Origin: Burkholderiaceae bacterium
GTDB lineage: Bacteria > Pseudomonadota > Gammaproteobacteria > Burkholderiales > Burkholderiaceae_C
Assembly: GCA_013693755.1 (NCBI GenBank)
Contig: CP059256.1
Span: 1,036,005-1,041,984 of the forward strand
DNA: 5,980 bases
Direction of reading: 5' to 3'
Position numbers and translations under genes: made by a program. The notes under the pieces were generated by a model. It did not search any database. It saw nothing but the letters and a program-made list of their open reading frames with translations, and was not told where the DNA came from. Below are positions 1 to 5,759 of this stretch, piece after piece. The first letter of the stretch is position 1. The number at the start of each line of letters is the position of its first letter.

Positions 1-219
1 CGCGGCCTTGAAGGCCTCGGCCTGCTTCACATAGCCCGGCAGGTGCTTGGCATCGCAGGTGGGCGTGAAGGCGCCGGGCACGGCGAACAGCGCAATCGTC
101 TTGCCGGCAGCCGCCTGGGCGACGGGCACCGGGTTGGGGCCGATGCTGCAGCCCTCGCTGGGCACCTCGACGTACTCCATCAAGGTGACGGCGGGCAGCG
201 AATCTCCGGGTTTGATCAT
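1..219 (-). CDS. Peroxiredoxin, Prx5-like (5' part, cut by window edge)
   Basis: Partial thiol peroxidase of the redoxin/AhpC-TSA superfamily, Prx5 (type II, AhpE/PMP20-like) branch, which reduces H2O2 and organic hydroperoxides in the cytoplasm through a peroxidatic cysteine. The first 73 residues are visible, beginning MIKPGDSLPAVTLMEY. The active-site stretch PGAFTPTCDAKHLPG lies at about residues 48-62 with the peroxidatic cysteine at residue 55; the Pro and Thr before it (PxxxTxxC pattern) are present. Another cysteine is at residue 24; whether it resolves the sulfenate cannot be seen. Family members are about 160-170 aa, so over half the gene lies beyond base 1. The ATG at 219-217 has an AGGAG seven bases upstream. 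It stands 131 nt after rpsQ and behind a terminator, so it probably has its own transcription or depends on read-through; I saw no convincing promoter. The family call is firm, the subfamily less so. Confidence 0.9.
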   Translation of the reverse strand, partial: MIKPGDSLPAVTLMEYVEVPSEGCSIGPNPVPVAQAAAGKTIALFAVPGAFTPTCDAKHLPGYVKQAEAFKAA

Positions 220-225
220 GGTCTT

Positions 226-230
226 CTCCT
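226..230 (-). promoter_or_regulatory. Ribosome binding site of the peroxiredoxin gene
   Basis: AGGAG on the minus strand, six bases before the ATG at 219. It fixes the start of the peroxiredoxin gene and shows that the gene has its own strong translation initiation site although it follows the ribosomal operon. Confidence 0.75.
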
Positions 231-287
231 GTGGGTGTGGAACGATGGGGCCCGGCTGACGGGCGCCCAAGGGGCCAAGCGCCGCCG

Positions 288-318
288 GAAAGAAAACGGC
301 CCACATTGTGGGCCGTTT
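288..318 (-). terminator. Intrinsic terminator after rpsQ
   Basis: On the minus strand AAACGGCCCAC pairs perfectly with GTGGGCCGTTT (11 bp) across a three-base AAT loop, and the downstream arm runs into TTTTCTTT. This is a textbook GC-rich hairpin with a T tract. It begins 32 nt after the rpsQ stop codon and is the likely 3' end of the S10 transcript. The plus-strand reading has only a TTT after the stem, so it looks directional. The remainder of the 131-nt gap before the peroxiredoxin gene is GC-rich with small self-complementary words such as GGGCGCCC and no clear promoter. Confidence 0.88.
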
Positions 319-350
319 CCGGATGCGTTGCCGCGGGCGCCGCGATGGGC

Positions 351-620
351 TTAAACCGTGGCCGCCTTTTGAACCAGGCGCGATGCCACCCAGTTCTTGG
401 TCTTGGAGATCGGACGGCTCTCGGTGATCTCGATCACGTCACCCAACTGGTACTCGCCCTTTTCGTCGTGGGCGTGGTACTTGCTGGACTTCGCGACGAT
501 CTTGCCGTAGAGCTCGTGCTTGACGCGGCGCTCGACCAGCACGGTGACCGTCTTGGCGCGCTTGGCGCTCACGACCTTGCCGATCAGGGTGCGCTTGAGG
601 GGTGTTTTGGCTTCCGTCAT
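351..620 (-). CDS. rpsQ: 30S ribosomal protein S17
   Basis: Primary 16S rRNA-binding protein of the small subunit, an OB-fold beta barrel that joins the 5' and central domains early in 30S assembly. The 89-aa product ([20 protein letters not shown]...) is close to the 84 aa of E. coli and carries the family features [18 protein letters not shown] (residues about 14-31), the KYHAHDE loop and [18 protein letters not shown] near the end. I place the start at the ATG at 620: AGGAG at 630-626 stands five bases before it, whereas an in-frame GTG at 626 overlaps that site and would only add Met-Thr. It is the last gene of the operon here, nine bases after rpmC, whose TAA runs directly into the AAGGAG of rpsQ. 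A terminator follows. The call is secure. Confidence 0.97.
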   Translation of the reverse strand: MTEAKTPLKRTLIGKVVSAKRAKTVTVLVERRVKHELYGKIVAKSSKYHAHDEKGEYQLGDVIEITESRPISKTKNWVASRLVQKAATV

Positions 621-625
621 GGTCA

Positions 626-630
626 CTCCT
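626..630 (-). promoter_or_regulatory. Ribosome binding site deciding the rpsQ start
   Basis: AGGAG lies five bases before the ATG at 620 and shares its first base with the rpmC stop codon (TAAGGAG). It excludes the upstream in-frame GTG at 626, whose first base is the last base of this site. Stop and ribosome binding site are fused, which favours translational coupling of rpmC and rpsQ. Confidence 0.8.
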
Positions 631-827
631 TACTTGGCCTCGGCTTGCTTCTGGGCAAGGATCGTCTTGGCCCGCGCGATGTCGCGGCGGGTGTTGCGCA
701 ACAAGGCGGTGTTGTTGAGTTGTTGCGTGGCCTTCTGCATGCGCAGGCCGAAATGGGCCTTCTGCAGCGACTTGACCTCGGCCTCGAGGCCGGCAACATC
801 CTTCTGGCGCAATTCAGCAGCTTTCAT
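630..827 (-). CDS. rpmC: 50S ribosomal protein L29
   Basis: Small two-helix protein of the large subunit that binds 23S rRNA near the polypeptide exit, beside L23, where trigger factor and SRP dock. The 65-aa product ([20 protein letters not shown]...) matches the usual 63-65 aa. The family pattern [17 protein letters not shown] (residues about 26-42) followed by [11 protein letters not shown] is present, and the protein should be all alpha-helical. An in-frame ATG at 848 overlaps the rplP stop (ATGA) and would add seven residues, but no ribosome binding site precedes it, while AGGAG at 841-837 precedes the ATG at 827 by nine bases and the family starts with Met-Lys. The gene lies 17 nt after rplP. 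The call is secure, the start very likely. Confidence 0.95.
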   Translation of the reverse strand: MKAAELRQKDVAGLEAEVKSLQKAHFGLRMQKATQQLNNTALLRNTRRDIARAKTILAQKQAEAK

Positions 828-836
828 TTCTTCGTT

Positions 837-841
837 CTCCT
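837..841 (-). promoter_or_regulatory. Ribosome binding site deciding the rpmC start
   Basis: AGGAG (AGGAGAA with the following bases) is nine bases before the ATG at 827. It lies downstream of the competing in-frame ATG at 848, so it can only serve the shorter L29 start. Confidence 0.7.
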
Positions 842-844
842 GAA

Positions 845-1261
845 TCATTGGCCGACCATGCGAGCCACGAAAGTGGTGCGCAAGGGCAGCTTGGCGGCGG
901 CCAGACGGAAGGCTTCGCGGGCGAGTTGCTCGGGCACACCGACGATCTCGTAGATCACCTTGCCCGGCTGGATTTCGGCCACGTAGTACTCGGGGTTGCC
1001 CTTGCCGTTACCCATACGGACTTCGGCCGGCTTGGTGGAAATGGGCTTGTCGGGGAAGACGCGGATCCAGATCCGGCCACCACGCTTGACGTGGCGGGAA
1101 ATGGCGCGACGGGCCGACTCGATCTGGCGCGCGGTCAGGCGGCCGCGATCGACGGACTTGAGCCCGAAATCACCGAAGGCCACGGTGTTGCCACGGGTGG
1201 CGACGCCGGTGTTGCGGCCTTTCTGTTCCTTGCGGTACTTTCTGCGTGCGGGTTGCAGCAT
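845..1261 (-). CDS. rplP: 50S ribosomal protein L16
   Basis: Late-assembling large-subunit protein next to the A site and the central protuberance, needed for tRNA accommodation. The 138-aa product (E. coli 136) begins [19 protein letters not shown], has the [23 protein letters not shown] block at about 32-54, [14 protein letters not shown] at 65-78 and the loop [13 protein letters not shown] at 81-93. Arg82 stands at the place of E. coli Arg81, the residue hydroxylated by the RoxA/YcfD oxygenase; whether that happens here is unknown. The ATG at 1261 lies only two bases after the rpsC stop, and its GGAGAA site (1272-1267) is made of the last two rpsC sense codons, so its translation is probably coupled to rpsC. 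The call is secure. Confidence 0.98.
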   Translation of the reverse strand: MLQPARRKYRKEQKGRNTGVATRGNTVAFGDFGLKSVDRGRLTARQIESARRAISRHVKRGGRIWIRVFPDKPISTKPAEVRMGNGKGNPEYYVAEIQPGKVIYEIVGVPEQLAREAFRLAAAKLPLRTTFVARMVGQ

Positions 1262-1263
1262 CT

Positions 1264-2139
<876 letters not shown>

Positions 2140-2156
2140 TTGGCCCTGGCCCTCGT

Positions 2157-2486
2157 TCAGTTGCCGACCGTCACGTACACATGGCACGTGGGCTTGCGAA
2201 TCTGGTTGCCACGGCCCTTGGCGCGCGCGGTGAAGCGGCGCAGCGAGGGGCCTTGCTCGACGTAGATGGTCTTGACGCGAAGCTCGTCGATATCGGCACC
2301 GTCGTTGTGCTCGGCGTTGGCGATCGCCGACTCGAGCACCTTCTTGATGATGACGGCGGCCTTCTTCTGCGTGAATTGCAGGGTGTTGAGCGCCTGATCG
2401 ACCTTCTTGCCGCGAATCAGGTCGGCGACCAGACGGCCTTTGTCGACCGACAGACGGACGCCCCGGAGGACTGCACGTGTTTCCAT
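2157..2486 (-). CDS. rplV: 50S ribosomal protein L22
   Basis: Large-subunit protein that contacts all six 23S rRNA domains and sends a beta-hairpin into the peptide exit tunnel, where it takes part in stalling and macrolide sensitivity. The 109-aa product ([20 protein letters not shown]...) matches the usual 109-110 aa. The core includes [19 protein letters not shown] (27-45) and [20 protein letters not shown] (48-67). The tunnel hairpin is about residues 79-99, with [16 protein letters not shown]. Two in-frame ATGs exist: the one at 2492 directly abuts the AAGGA site, so ribosomes should use the ATG at 2486, six bases from it, which also gives the usual N-terminus Met-Glu-Thr. It lies nine bases after the rpsS stop, with the stop fused to the ribosome binding site. 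The call is secure. Confidence 0.97.
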   Translation of the reverse strand: METRAVLRGVRLSVDKGRLVADLIRGKKVDQALNTLQFTQKKAAVIIKKVLESAIANAEHNDGADIDELRVKTIYVEQGPSLRRFTARAKGRGNQIRKPTCHVYVTVGN

Positions 2487-2492
2487 GGTCAT

Positions 2493-2497
2493 TCCTT
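2493..2497 (-). promoter_or_regulatory. Ribosome binding site deciding the rplV start
   Basis: AAGGA directly follows the T of the rpsS stop codon (TAAGGA). It has zero spacing to the ATG at 2492 and six bases to the ATG at 2486, which decides for the latter. Confidence 0.75.
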
Positions 2498-2772
2498 ACT
2501 TCTTCTGGACTTTCTTGTCCGCGGGGTGGCCCTTGAAGGTCCGCGTGAGCGCGAACTCCCGAGCTTGTGACCCACCATCTGGTCGGTCACATACACCGGC
2601 ACGTGCTGCTTGCCGTTGTGCACGGCAATGGTCAGGCCGATGAACTCGGGCAGGATCATCGAACGGCGCGACCAGGTCTTGATCGGCTTCTTGTCCTTGG
2701 TCGCAATCGCCTTGTCGACCTTGGCCACGAGATGGTGGTCGACGAACGGACCCTTTTGAGAGAGCGAGTCAT
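2496..2772 (-). CDS. rpsS: 30S ribosomal protein S19, broken by two single-base losses
   Basis: Small-subunit head protein that works with S13 near the A site and the intersubunit bridges. The gene is not open as written. From the ATG at 2772 (AAGGGG at 2785-2780, spacing 7) it reads MTRSLK, then leaves frame at the run of four A (2757-2754); the correct continuation [20 protein letters not shown] lies one frame away. It leaves frame again after GHKLG, at the GGG at 2560-2558; the true tail [20 protein letters not shown] ends at the TAA at 2498-2496. Adding one A at the first site and one base (C or G) at the second restores exactly 92 aa, the E. coli length. Without repair, the middle frame runs on to a spurious stop at 2489. 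The gene is 11 nt after rplB and 9 nt before rplV. S19 is normally essential and no second copy is visible, so I infer sequence error rather than a true pseudogene. Confidence 0.93.
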
Positions 2773-2783
2773 GTGCTTTCCCC

Positions 2784-3608
2784 TTACTTCTTGCGACGCG
2801 ACACGATCATCACCTGCGTGCGCTTGTTGTTGCGGGTGCGGTAACCCTTGGTCAGGTTGCCCCACGGATCGACCGGGTGGCGACCCTCGCCGGTACGACC
2901 CTCACCGCCACCGTGCGGGTGGTCGATCGGGTTCATCACCACGCCGCGAACGGTCGGGCGAATGCCCATCCAGCGCGTCACACCGGCCTTGCCCAGGCGG
3001 CGCAGGCTGTGCTCTTCGTTCGCCACCGAGCCGATGGTTGCACGGCACTCGATGTGGATCTTGCGCACTTCGCCGGAGCGCATGCGCACCTGTGCATAGG
3101 TGCCCTCGCGAGCCAGCAGCGTGGCCGACGCACCCGCCGAGCGCGCCAGCTGCGCGCCGGCACCGGGCTTGAGCTCGATGCAATGGATGGTCGAACCCAC
3201 CGGGATGTTGCGGATCGGCAGCGTGTTGCCCACGCGGATCGGCGCTTCGGGGCCGCTGACGATGGTGGCACCCACTTCCAGGCCGCGCGGCGCGATCACG
3301 TAGCGGCGCTCACCGTCGGCGTAGCAGACCAGCGCCAGGTGCGCGGTACGGTTCGGGTCGTACTCGATGCGCTCGACCTTGGCCGGAATCGCATCCTTGT
3401 TGCGACGGAAATCGACGACACGGTAGTGGTGCTTGTGACCACCGCCCTTGTGCCGCGTGGTGATGTGGCCGTTGTTGTTGCGGCCCGACTTCTGGTGTTG
3501 CGGCTCGAGCAGCGGCGCGTACGCCTCACCCTTGTGCAGGTGCTCGCGAGTCACTTTGACGACGCCACGGCGACCGGGCGACGTCGGCTTGAGTTTGATG
3601 ACGGCCAT
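2784..3608 (-). CDS. rplB: 50S ribosomal protein L2
   Basis: Highly conserved primary 23S rRNA-binding protein near the peptidyl transferase centre, needed for subunit joining and tRNA binding. The 274-aa product (E. coli 273) is intact. Visible landmarks are the RNA-binding OB-like domain at about 60-125 ([42 protein letters not shown]), the SH3-like domain at about 126-200 ([28 protein letters not shown]) and the C-terminal loop [14 protein letters not shown] at 225-238, which holds the His (about 230) corresponding to E. coli His229 near the catalytic centre. The tail ends [13 protein letters not shown]. The ATG at 3608 is two bases after the rplW stop and has GGGGAGG at 3625-3619, ten bases upstream and inside the end of rplW, so translation is probably coupled. 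The call is secure. Confidence 0.99.
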   Translation of the reverse strand: MAVIKLKPTSPGRRGVVKVTREHLHKGEAYAPLLEPQHQKSGRNNNGHITTRHKGGGHKHHYRVVDFRRNKDAIPAKVERIEYDPNRTAHLALVCYADGERRYVIAPRGLEVGATIVSGPEAPIRVGNTLPIRNIPVGSTIHCIELKPGAGAQLARSAGASATLLAREGTYAQVRMRSGEVRKIHIECRATIGSVANEEHSLRRLGKAGVTRWMGIRPTVRGVVMNPIDHPHGGGEGRTGEGRHPVDPWGNLTKGYRTRNNKRTQVMIVSRRKK

Positions 3609-3610
3609 GA

Positions 3611-3946
3611 TTACGCAGCCTCCCCGGACAGGTTCAGCTCTTGACCCGGCTTGAGCATCACGTAGGCCTTGCGCACATTGTCGCGGCGGCCGACGGTCTT
3701 GCCGAAGCGCTTGGTCTTGCCTTTGGTGTTGACCACGGAAACGCCCTTGACCTCGACCTTGAACAGCAGTTCAACGGCGGCCTTGATTTCGGGCTTGGTG
3801 GCGTTCTGCAGAACCTTGAAGGTCACGGCATTGCTCTTTTCACCGACCATCGTGGCCTTCTCGGACACGATCGGGGCGACGAGCACTTGCATCAGGCGGC
3901 CTTCGTCGAAGGTCCGCTCAGCGGGCGACGGATTGATGCGGCTCAT
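3611..3946 (-). CDS. rplW: 50S ribosomal protein L23
   Basis: Large-subunit protein at the peptide tunnel exit, the docking site for trigger factor and SRP. The 111-aa product is somewhat longer than E. coli L23 (100 aa) because of an N-terminal lead of about 14 residues ([20 protein letters not shown]). The core [10 protein letters not shown] follows; Glu29 in VSEK corresponds to E. coli Glu18, the trigger factor contact. Next come [20 protein letters not shown] (43-62) and the rRNA-binding loop [22 protein letters not shown] (about 75-96). The ATG at 3946 overlaps the rplD stop as ATGA, and a strong AAGGAG at 3960-3955 stands eight bases upstream inside rplD. This overlap supports the long N-terminus and indicates translational coupling. 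The gene is intact; the call is secure. Confidence 0.98.
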   Translation of the reverse strand: MSRINPSPAERTFDEGRLMQVLVAPIVSEKATMVGEKSNAVTFKVLQNATKPEIKAAVELLFKVEVKGVSVVNTKGKTKRFGKTVGRRDNVRKAYVMLKPGQELNLSGEAA

Positions 3947-4562
3947 GCGAACATCTCCTTGAGTTGGTCCATGGCCGCCTTGGTCACGAGCACCTTCTTG
4001 AAGTGCACCAGCGACACCGGATCCGCGTAGCGCGGCTCGACCACCAGAACGTTGGCGAGGTTGCGCGAGGCGAGGTACAGGTTCTCATCGACCTCGTCGG
4101 CGATCACCATCACCGACGACAGATTCATGGCCTTGAACTTCTCGGCCAGCTGCTTGGTTTTCGGCGACTCGACCCGCAGCGACTCGACCACCGCCAGACG
4201 ACCCTCGCGGGCCAGTTGCGACAGGATGGACGCCATGCCGGCGCGGTACATCTTCTTGTTGATCTTCTGCGTGAAGTTCTCGTTGGGCATGTTCGGGAAA
4301 ATCCGGCCGCCCCCACGCCACAGCGGCGAGGACGTCATACCGGCACGGGCGCGGCCCGTTCCCTTTGCTTGAACGGCTTCTTCGTCGAGTGCTTGACCTG
4401 TTGGCGGTCTTTCTGCGCACGCGTGCCCTGACGGGCATTGGCCTGGTAGGCCACGACGATCTGGTGCACCAGGTCTTCGTTGTAGGCGCGGCCGAACACG
4501 GTTTCCGGCACGTCGACCTTCGCGGCCGCCTGGCCCTGGTCATTGAGGAGTTCGAGCTGCAT
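3943..4562 (-). CDS. rplD: 50S ribosomal protein L4, broken by one single-base loss
   Basis: Large-subunit protein that binds 23S rRNA and reaches into the exit tunnel; in E. coli it also represses its own operon at transcription and translation. Reading starts at the ATG at 4562 ([20 protein letters not shown]) and is in frame through HSTKKPFKQ (residue 66). Frame is then lost at the AAA at 4366-4364: as written the protein ends after nine aberrant residues at 4335. One added A gives [25 protein letters not shown] and the rest down to the TGA at 3943, in total 206 aa, the normal length. The broken spot lies in the extended tunnel loop, which is otherwise perfectly typical. The start overlaps the rplC stop by one base (TGATG) and AAGGGAG is at 4576-4570, spacing 7; the end overlaps rplW by four. 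I infer sequence error. Confidence 0.94.
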
Positions 4563-5236
4563 CAGTTCGCTCCCTTGGTGGATTTGACTTTGACCGCGGG
4601 ACGCACCGTCACGAAGCCGCCCTTGGCGCCCGGAATGGCACCCTTGATCAGCAGCAGCTGACGCGCCTCATCGACACGGATGATGTCGAGGTTCTGGGTG
4701 GTCACGGTGTCGTCGCCGAGATGACCGGTCATGCGCTTGCCCGGGAACACGCGACCCGGGTCCTGCGCCATGCCGATGGAGCCCGGCACGTTGTGCGAAC
4801 GGTTGTTACCGTGCGAGGCGCGCTGCGAACCCATGTGGTGACGCTTGATCGTGCCGGCGTAGCCCTTGCCGATGGTCGTCCCCTGGACGTCCACCTTCTG
4901 CCCAACGGCAAACAGGGCCGTCACCGGCAGCACGGAGCCCGCGCCGTATTGCGCAGCATCTTCGGCCGACACGCGGAATTCACGAACGATTTCACCGGCT
5001 TCCACGCCCGCCTTGGCGAGGTGACCGGCCTGCGGCTTGCTGACACGCGACGCACGGCGCGCACCGAACGTGACCTGCAGGGCCACGTAGCCGTCGTTGT
5101 CCTGAGTTTTGACCTGGGTCACGCGGTTGTTCGACACATCGACCACCGTGACGGGAACAGCATCCCCATCATCGGTGAACAGACGCATCATGCCCACCTT
5201 GCGGCCCAGCAACCCCAAGCGATTGCTAAGACTCAT
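4562..5236 (-). CDS. rplC: 50S ribosomal protein L3
   Basis: Early assembly protein of the large subunit; a beta-barrel body and a long arm reaching towards the peptidyl transferase centre. The 224-aa product (E. coli 209) begins [20 protein letters not shown], with [21 protein letters not shown] at about 37-57, [15 protein letters not shown] at 67-81 and the arm around [20 protein letters not shown] at 136-155. Gln158 in GMAQDPG corresponds to E. coli Gln150, the residue methylated by PrmB; methylation here is unproven. The C-terminus runs a few residues past KPAVKA-type ends ([10 protein letters not shown]). I choose the ATG at 5236 because GGAG at 5246-5243 is six bases upstream and the Met-Ser-Leu start is usual in this group; an in-frame ATG at 5257 would add seven residues without a comparable site. 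It is the first gene after the promoter and leader. Confidence 0.97.
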   Translation of the reverse strand: MSLSNRLGLLGRKVGMMRLFTDDGDAVPVTVVDVSNNRVTQVKTQDNDGYVALQVTFGARRASRVSKPQAGHLAKAGVEAGEIVREFRVSAEDAAQYGAGSVLPVTALFAVGQKVDVQGTTIGKGYAGTIKRHHMGSQRASHGNNRSHNVPGSIGMAQDPGRVFPGKRMTGHLGDDTVTTQNLDIIRVDEARQLLLIKGAIPGAKGGFVTVRPAVKVKSTKGAN

Positions 5237-5331
5237 TGTTTTCTCCGTAACTTTCACCGCGCCGACTTCAATTGGCCGCCGCGTTGTTGCGTGAAAGGAG
5301 GTTGATCAAACTCCAACCCAAAAGGGCGGAG
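5237..5331 (-). promoter_or_regulatory. Putative structured 5' leader of the rplC transcript
   Basis: If transcription starts about seven bases after the TATAAT at 5343-5338, rplC has a leader of about 95 nt. Inside it, CTTTCAC (5297-5291) can pair with GTGAAAG (5257-5251), a perfect 7-bp stem that ends four bases before the GGAG of rplC. Upstream is an 18-base imperfect palindrome (5297-5314 on the plus strand, GGAGGTTGATCAAACTCC, 8 of 9 pairs) and a competing 5-bp stem GGTTG/CAACC (5318-5314 with 5304-5300). E. coli S10 mRNA has a leader bound by L4, but that one precedes rpsJ. I infer a possible autogenous control element; no known leader family is recognised. Confidence 0.45.
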
Positions 5332-5334
5332 CCG

Positions 5335-5373
5335 AAAATTATAACGCCGACTCGCCACAATGGCAAGTCGGCG
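5335..5373 (-). terminator. Terminator-like hairpin after rpsJ, overlapping the promoter
   Basis: On the minus strand CGCCGACT (5373-5366) pairs with AGTCGGCG (5352-5345), 8 bp; after a single mismatch GCC/GGC adds three more pairs around an ATTGT loop. The stem is followed by TTATAATTTT, a T-rich tail interrupted by A's. It could terminate the tuf-rpsJ transcript, at least partly. The interrupted tail and the mismatch make it weaker than the terminator after rpsQ. Confidence 0.6.
5338..5366 (-). promoter_or_regulatory. Sigma70-type promoter for the rplC-rpsQ operon
   Basis: On the minus strand TTGCCA (5366-5361, one mismatch to TTGACA) and TATAAT (5343-5338, perfect consensus) are separated by exactly 17 bases. 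It points into rplC and would start near 5331. Such a match is rare in a window this GC-rich, and it lies in the only sizeable gap between ribosomal genes. It overlaps a terminator-like hairpin whose tail contains the -10 box. Confidence 0.78.
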
Positions 5374-5388
5374 CGATTTGCAGCACAG

Positions 5389-5403
5389 TCGGCTGTCAGC
5401 CGA
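5389..5403 (-). other. Small hairpin downstream of rpsJ
   Basis: TCGGCT, a three-base GAC loop and AGCCGA form a perfect 6-bp hairpin 15 bases after the rpsJ stop. No T tract follows, so it is not a terminator by itself; it may protect the mRNA end or take part in alternative pairing with the next hairpin, since both contain the word GCCGACT. Confidence 0.5.
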
Positions 5404-5418
5404 GCGCGCCTGGGCCGA

Positions 5419-5733
5419 TCACTGGAGCTTGATCTCGACGTCCACGCCGGCGGGCAGATCGAGCTTCATCAGCGCGTCCACGGTCTTGTCCGTCGGATCG
5501 ACGATATCCATCAGGCGCTGGTGCGTGCGGATTTCGAACTGGTCGCGGCTCGTCTTGTTGACGTGCGGCGAACGCAGGATGTCGAAACGCTTCATGCGCG
5601 TGGGCAGAGGCACCGGGCCCTTGACGATGGCACCGGTGCGCTTGGCCGTGTCGACGATCTCGGCAGCCGATTGGTCGATCAGTTTGTAGTCGAACGCCTT
5701 GAGGCGAATGCGGATTTTCTGTTTGGTAGACAT
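5419..5733 (-). CDS. rpsJ: 30S ribosomal protein S10 (NusE)
   Basis: Small-subunit head protein and, with NusB, part of the antitermination complex on rRNA operons; it also links NusG to the ribosome in transcription-translation coupling. The 104-aa product ([20 protein letters not shown]...) is one residue longer than in E. coli. Visible features are the N-terminal strand [37 protein letters not shown] (39-58), the extended loop reaching into the 30S head at about 46-68, and the C-terminal [25 protein letters not shown] block. The ribosome binding site is modest: GAGAG at 5744-5740, six bases before the ATG. The gene follows tuf by 26 nt but is separated from rplC by 182 nt containing a hairpin and a promoter, so it appears to be the end of the tuf transcript rather than the head of the S10 operon. 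The call is secure. Confidence 0.98.
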   Translation of the reverse strand: MSTKQKIRIRLKAFDYKLIDQSAAEIVDTAKRTGAIVKGPVPLPTRMKRFDILRSPHVNKTSRDQFEIRTHQRLMDIVDPTDKTVDALMKLDLPAGVDVEIKLQ

Positions 5734-5759
5734 GGTGTGCTCTCGGTTTCCGCGACGGC

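Noticed and set aside
220..287. Promoter for the peroxiredoxin gene, for example TTGGGC, 17 nt, CATCGT on the minus strand
   Set aside because: The -10 candidate matches only three of six consensus bases in a GC-rich stretch; not enough to call.
231..953. Long plus-strand open frame opposite rpsQ and rpmC
   Set aside because: It runs through the rpsQ terminator and across several minus-strand genes, with low-complexity Leu/Gly/Arg-rich wording and no family features; a shadow of the real genes.
2140..2187. Longer rpsC beginning at an ATG at 2187
   Set aside because: It lies within the rplV coding sequence, adds residues (MPCVRDGRQ...) absent from S3 proteins, and the normal MGQKIHP start is present at 2139.
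2489..2728. A separate 79-aa protein beginning [14 protein letters not shown] and ending SRRSKE
   Set aside because: It is the middle frame of the broken rpsS gene with an out-of-frame tail; it has no ribosome binding site of its own and ends inside the rplV start region.
2496..2772. Programmed ribosomal frameshifting in rpsS, since both breaks can be repaired by a -1 shift
   Set aside because: Neither site is a canonical slippery heptamer in the right phase, two shifts in one small ribosomal protein would badly lower yield, and rplD shows the same type of loss. Any single-base loss can formally be repaired by a -1 shift.
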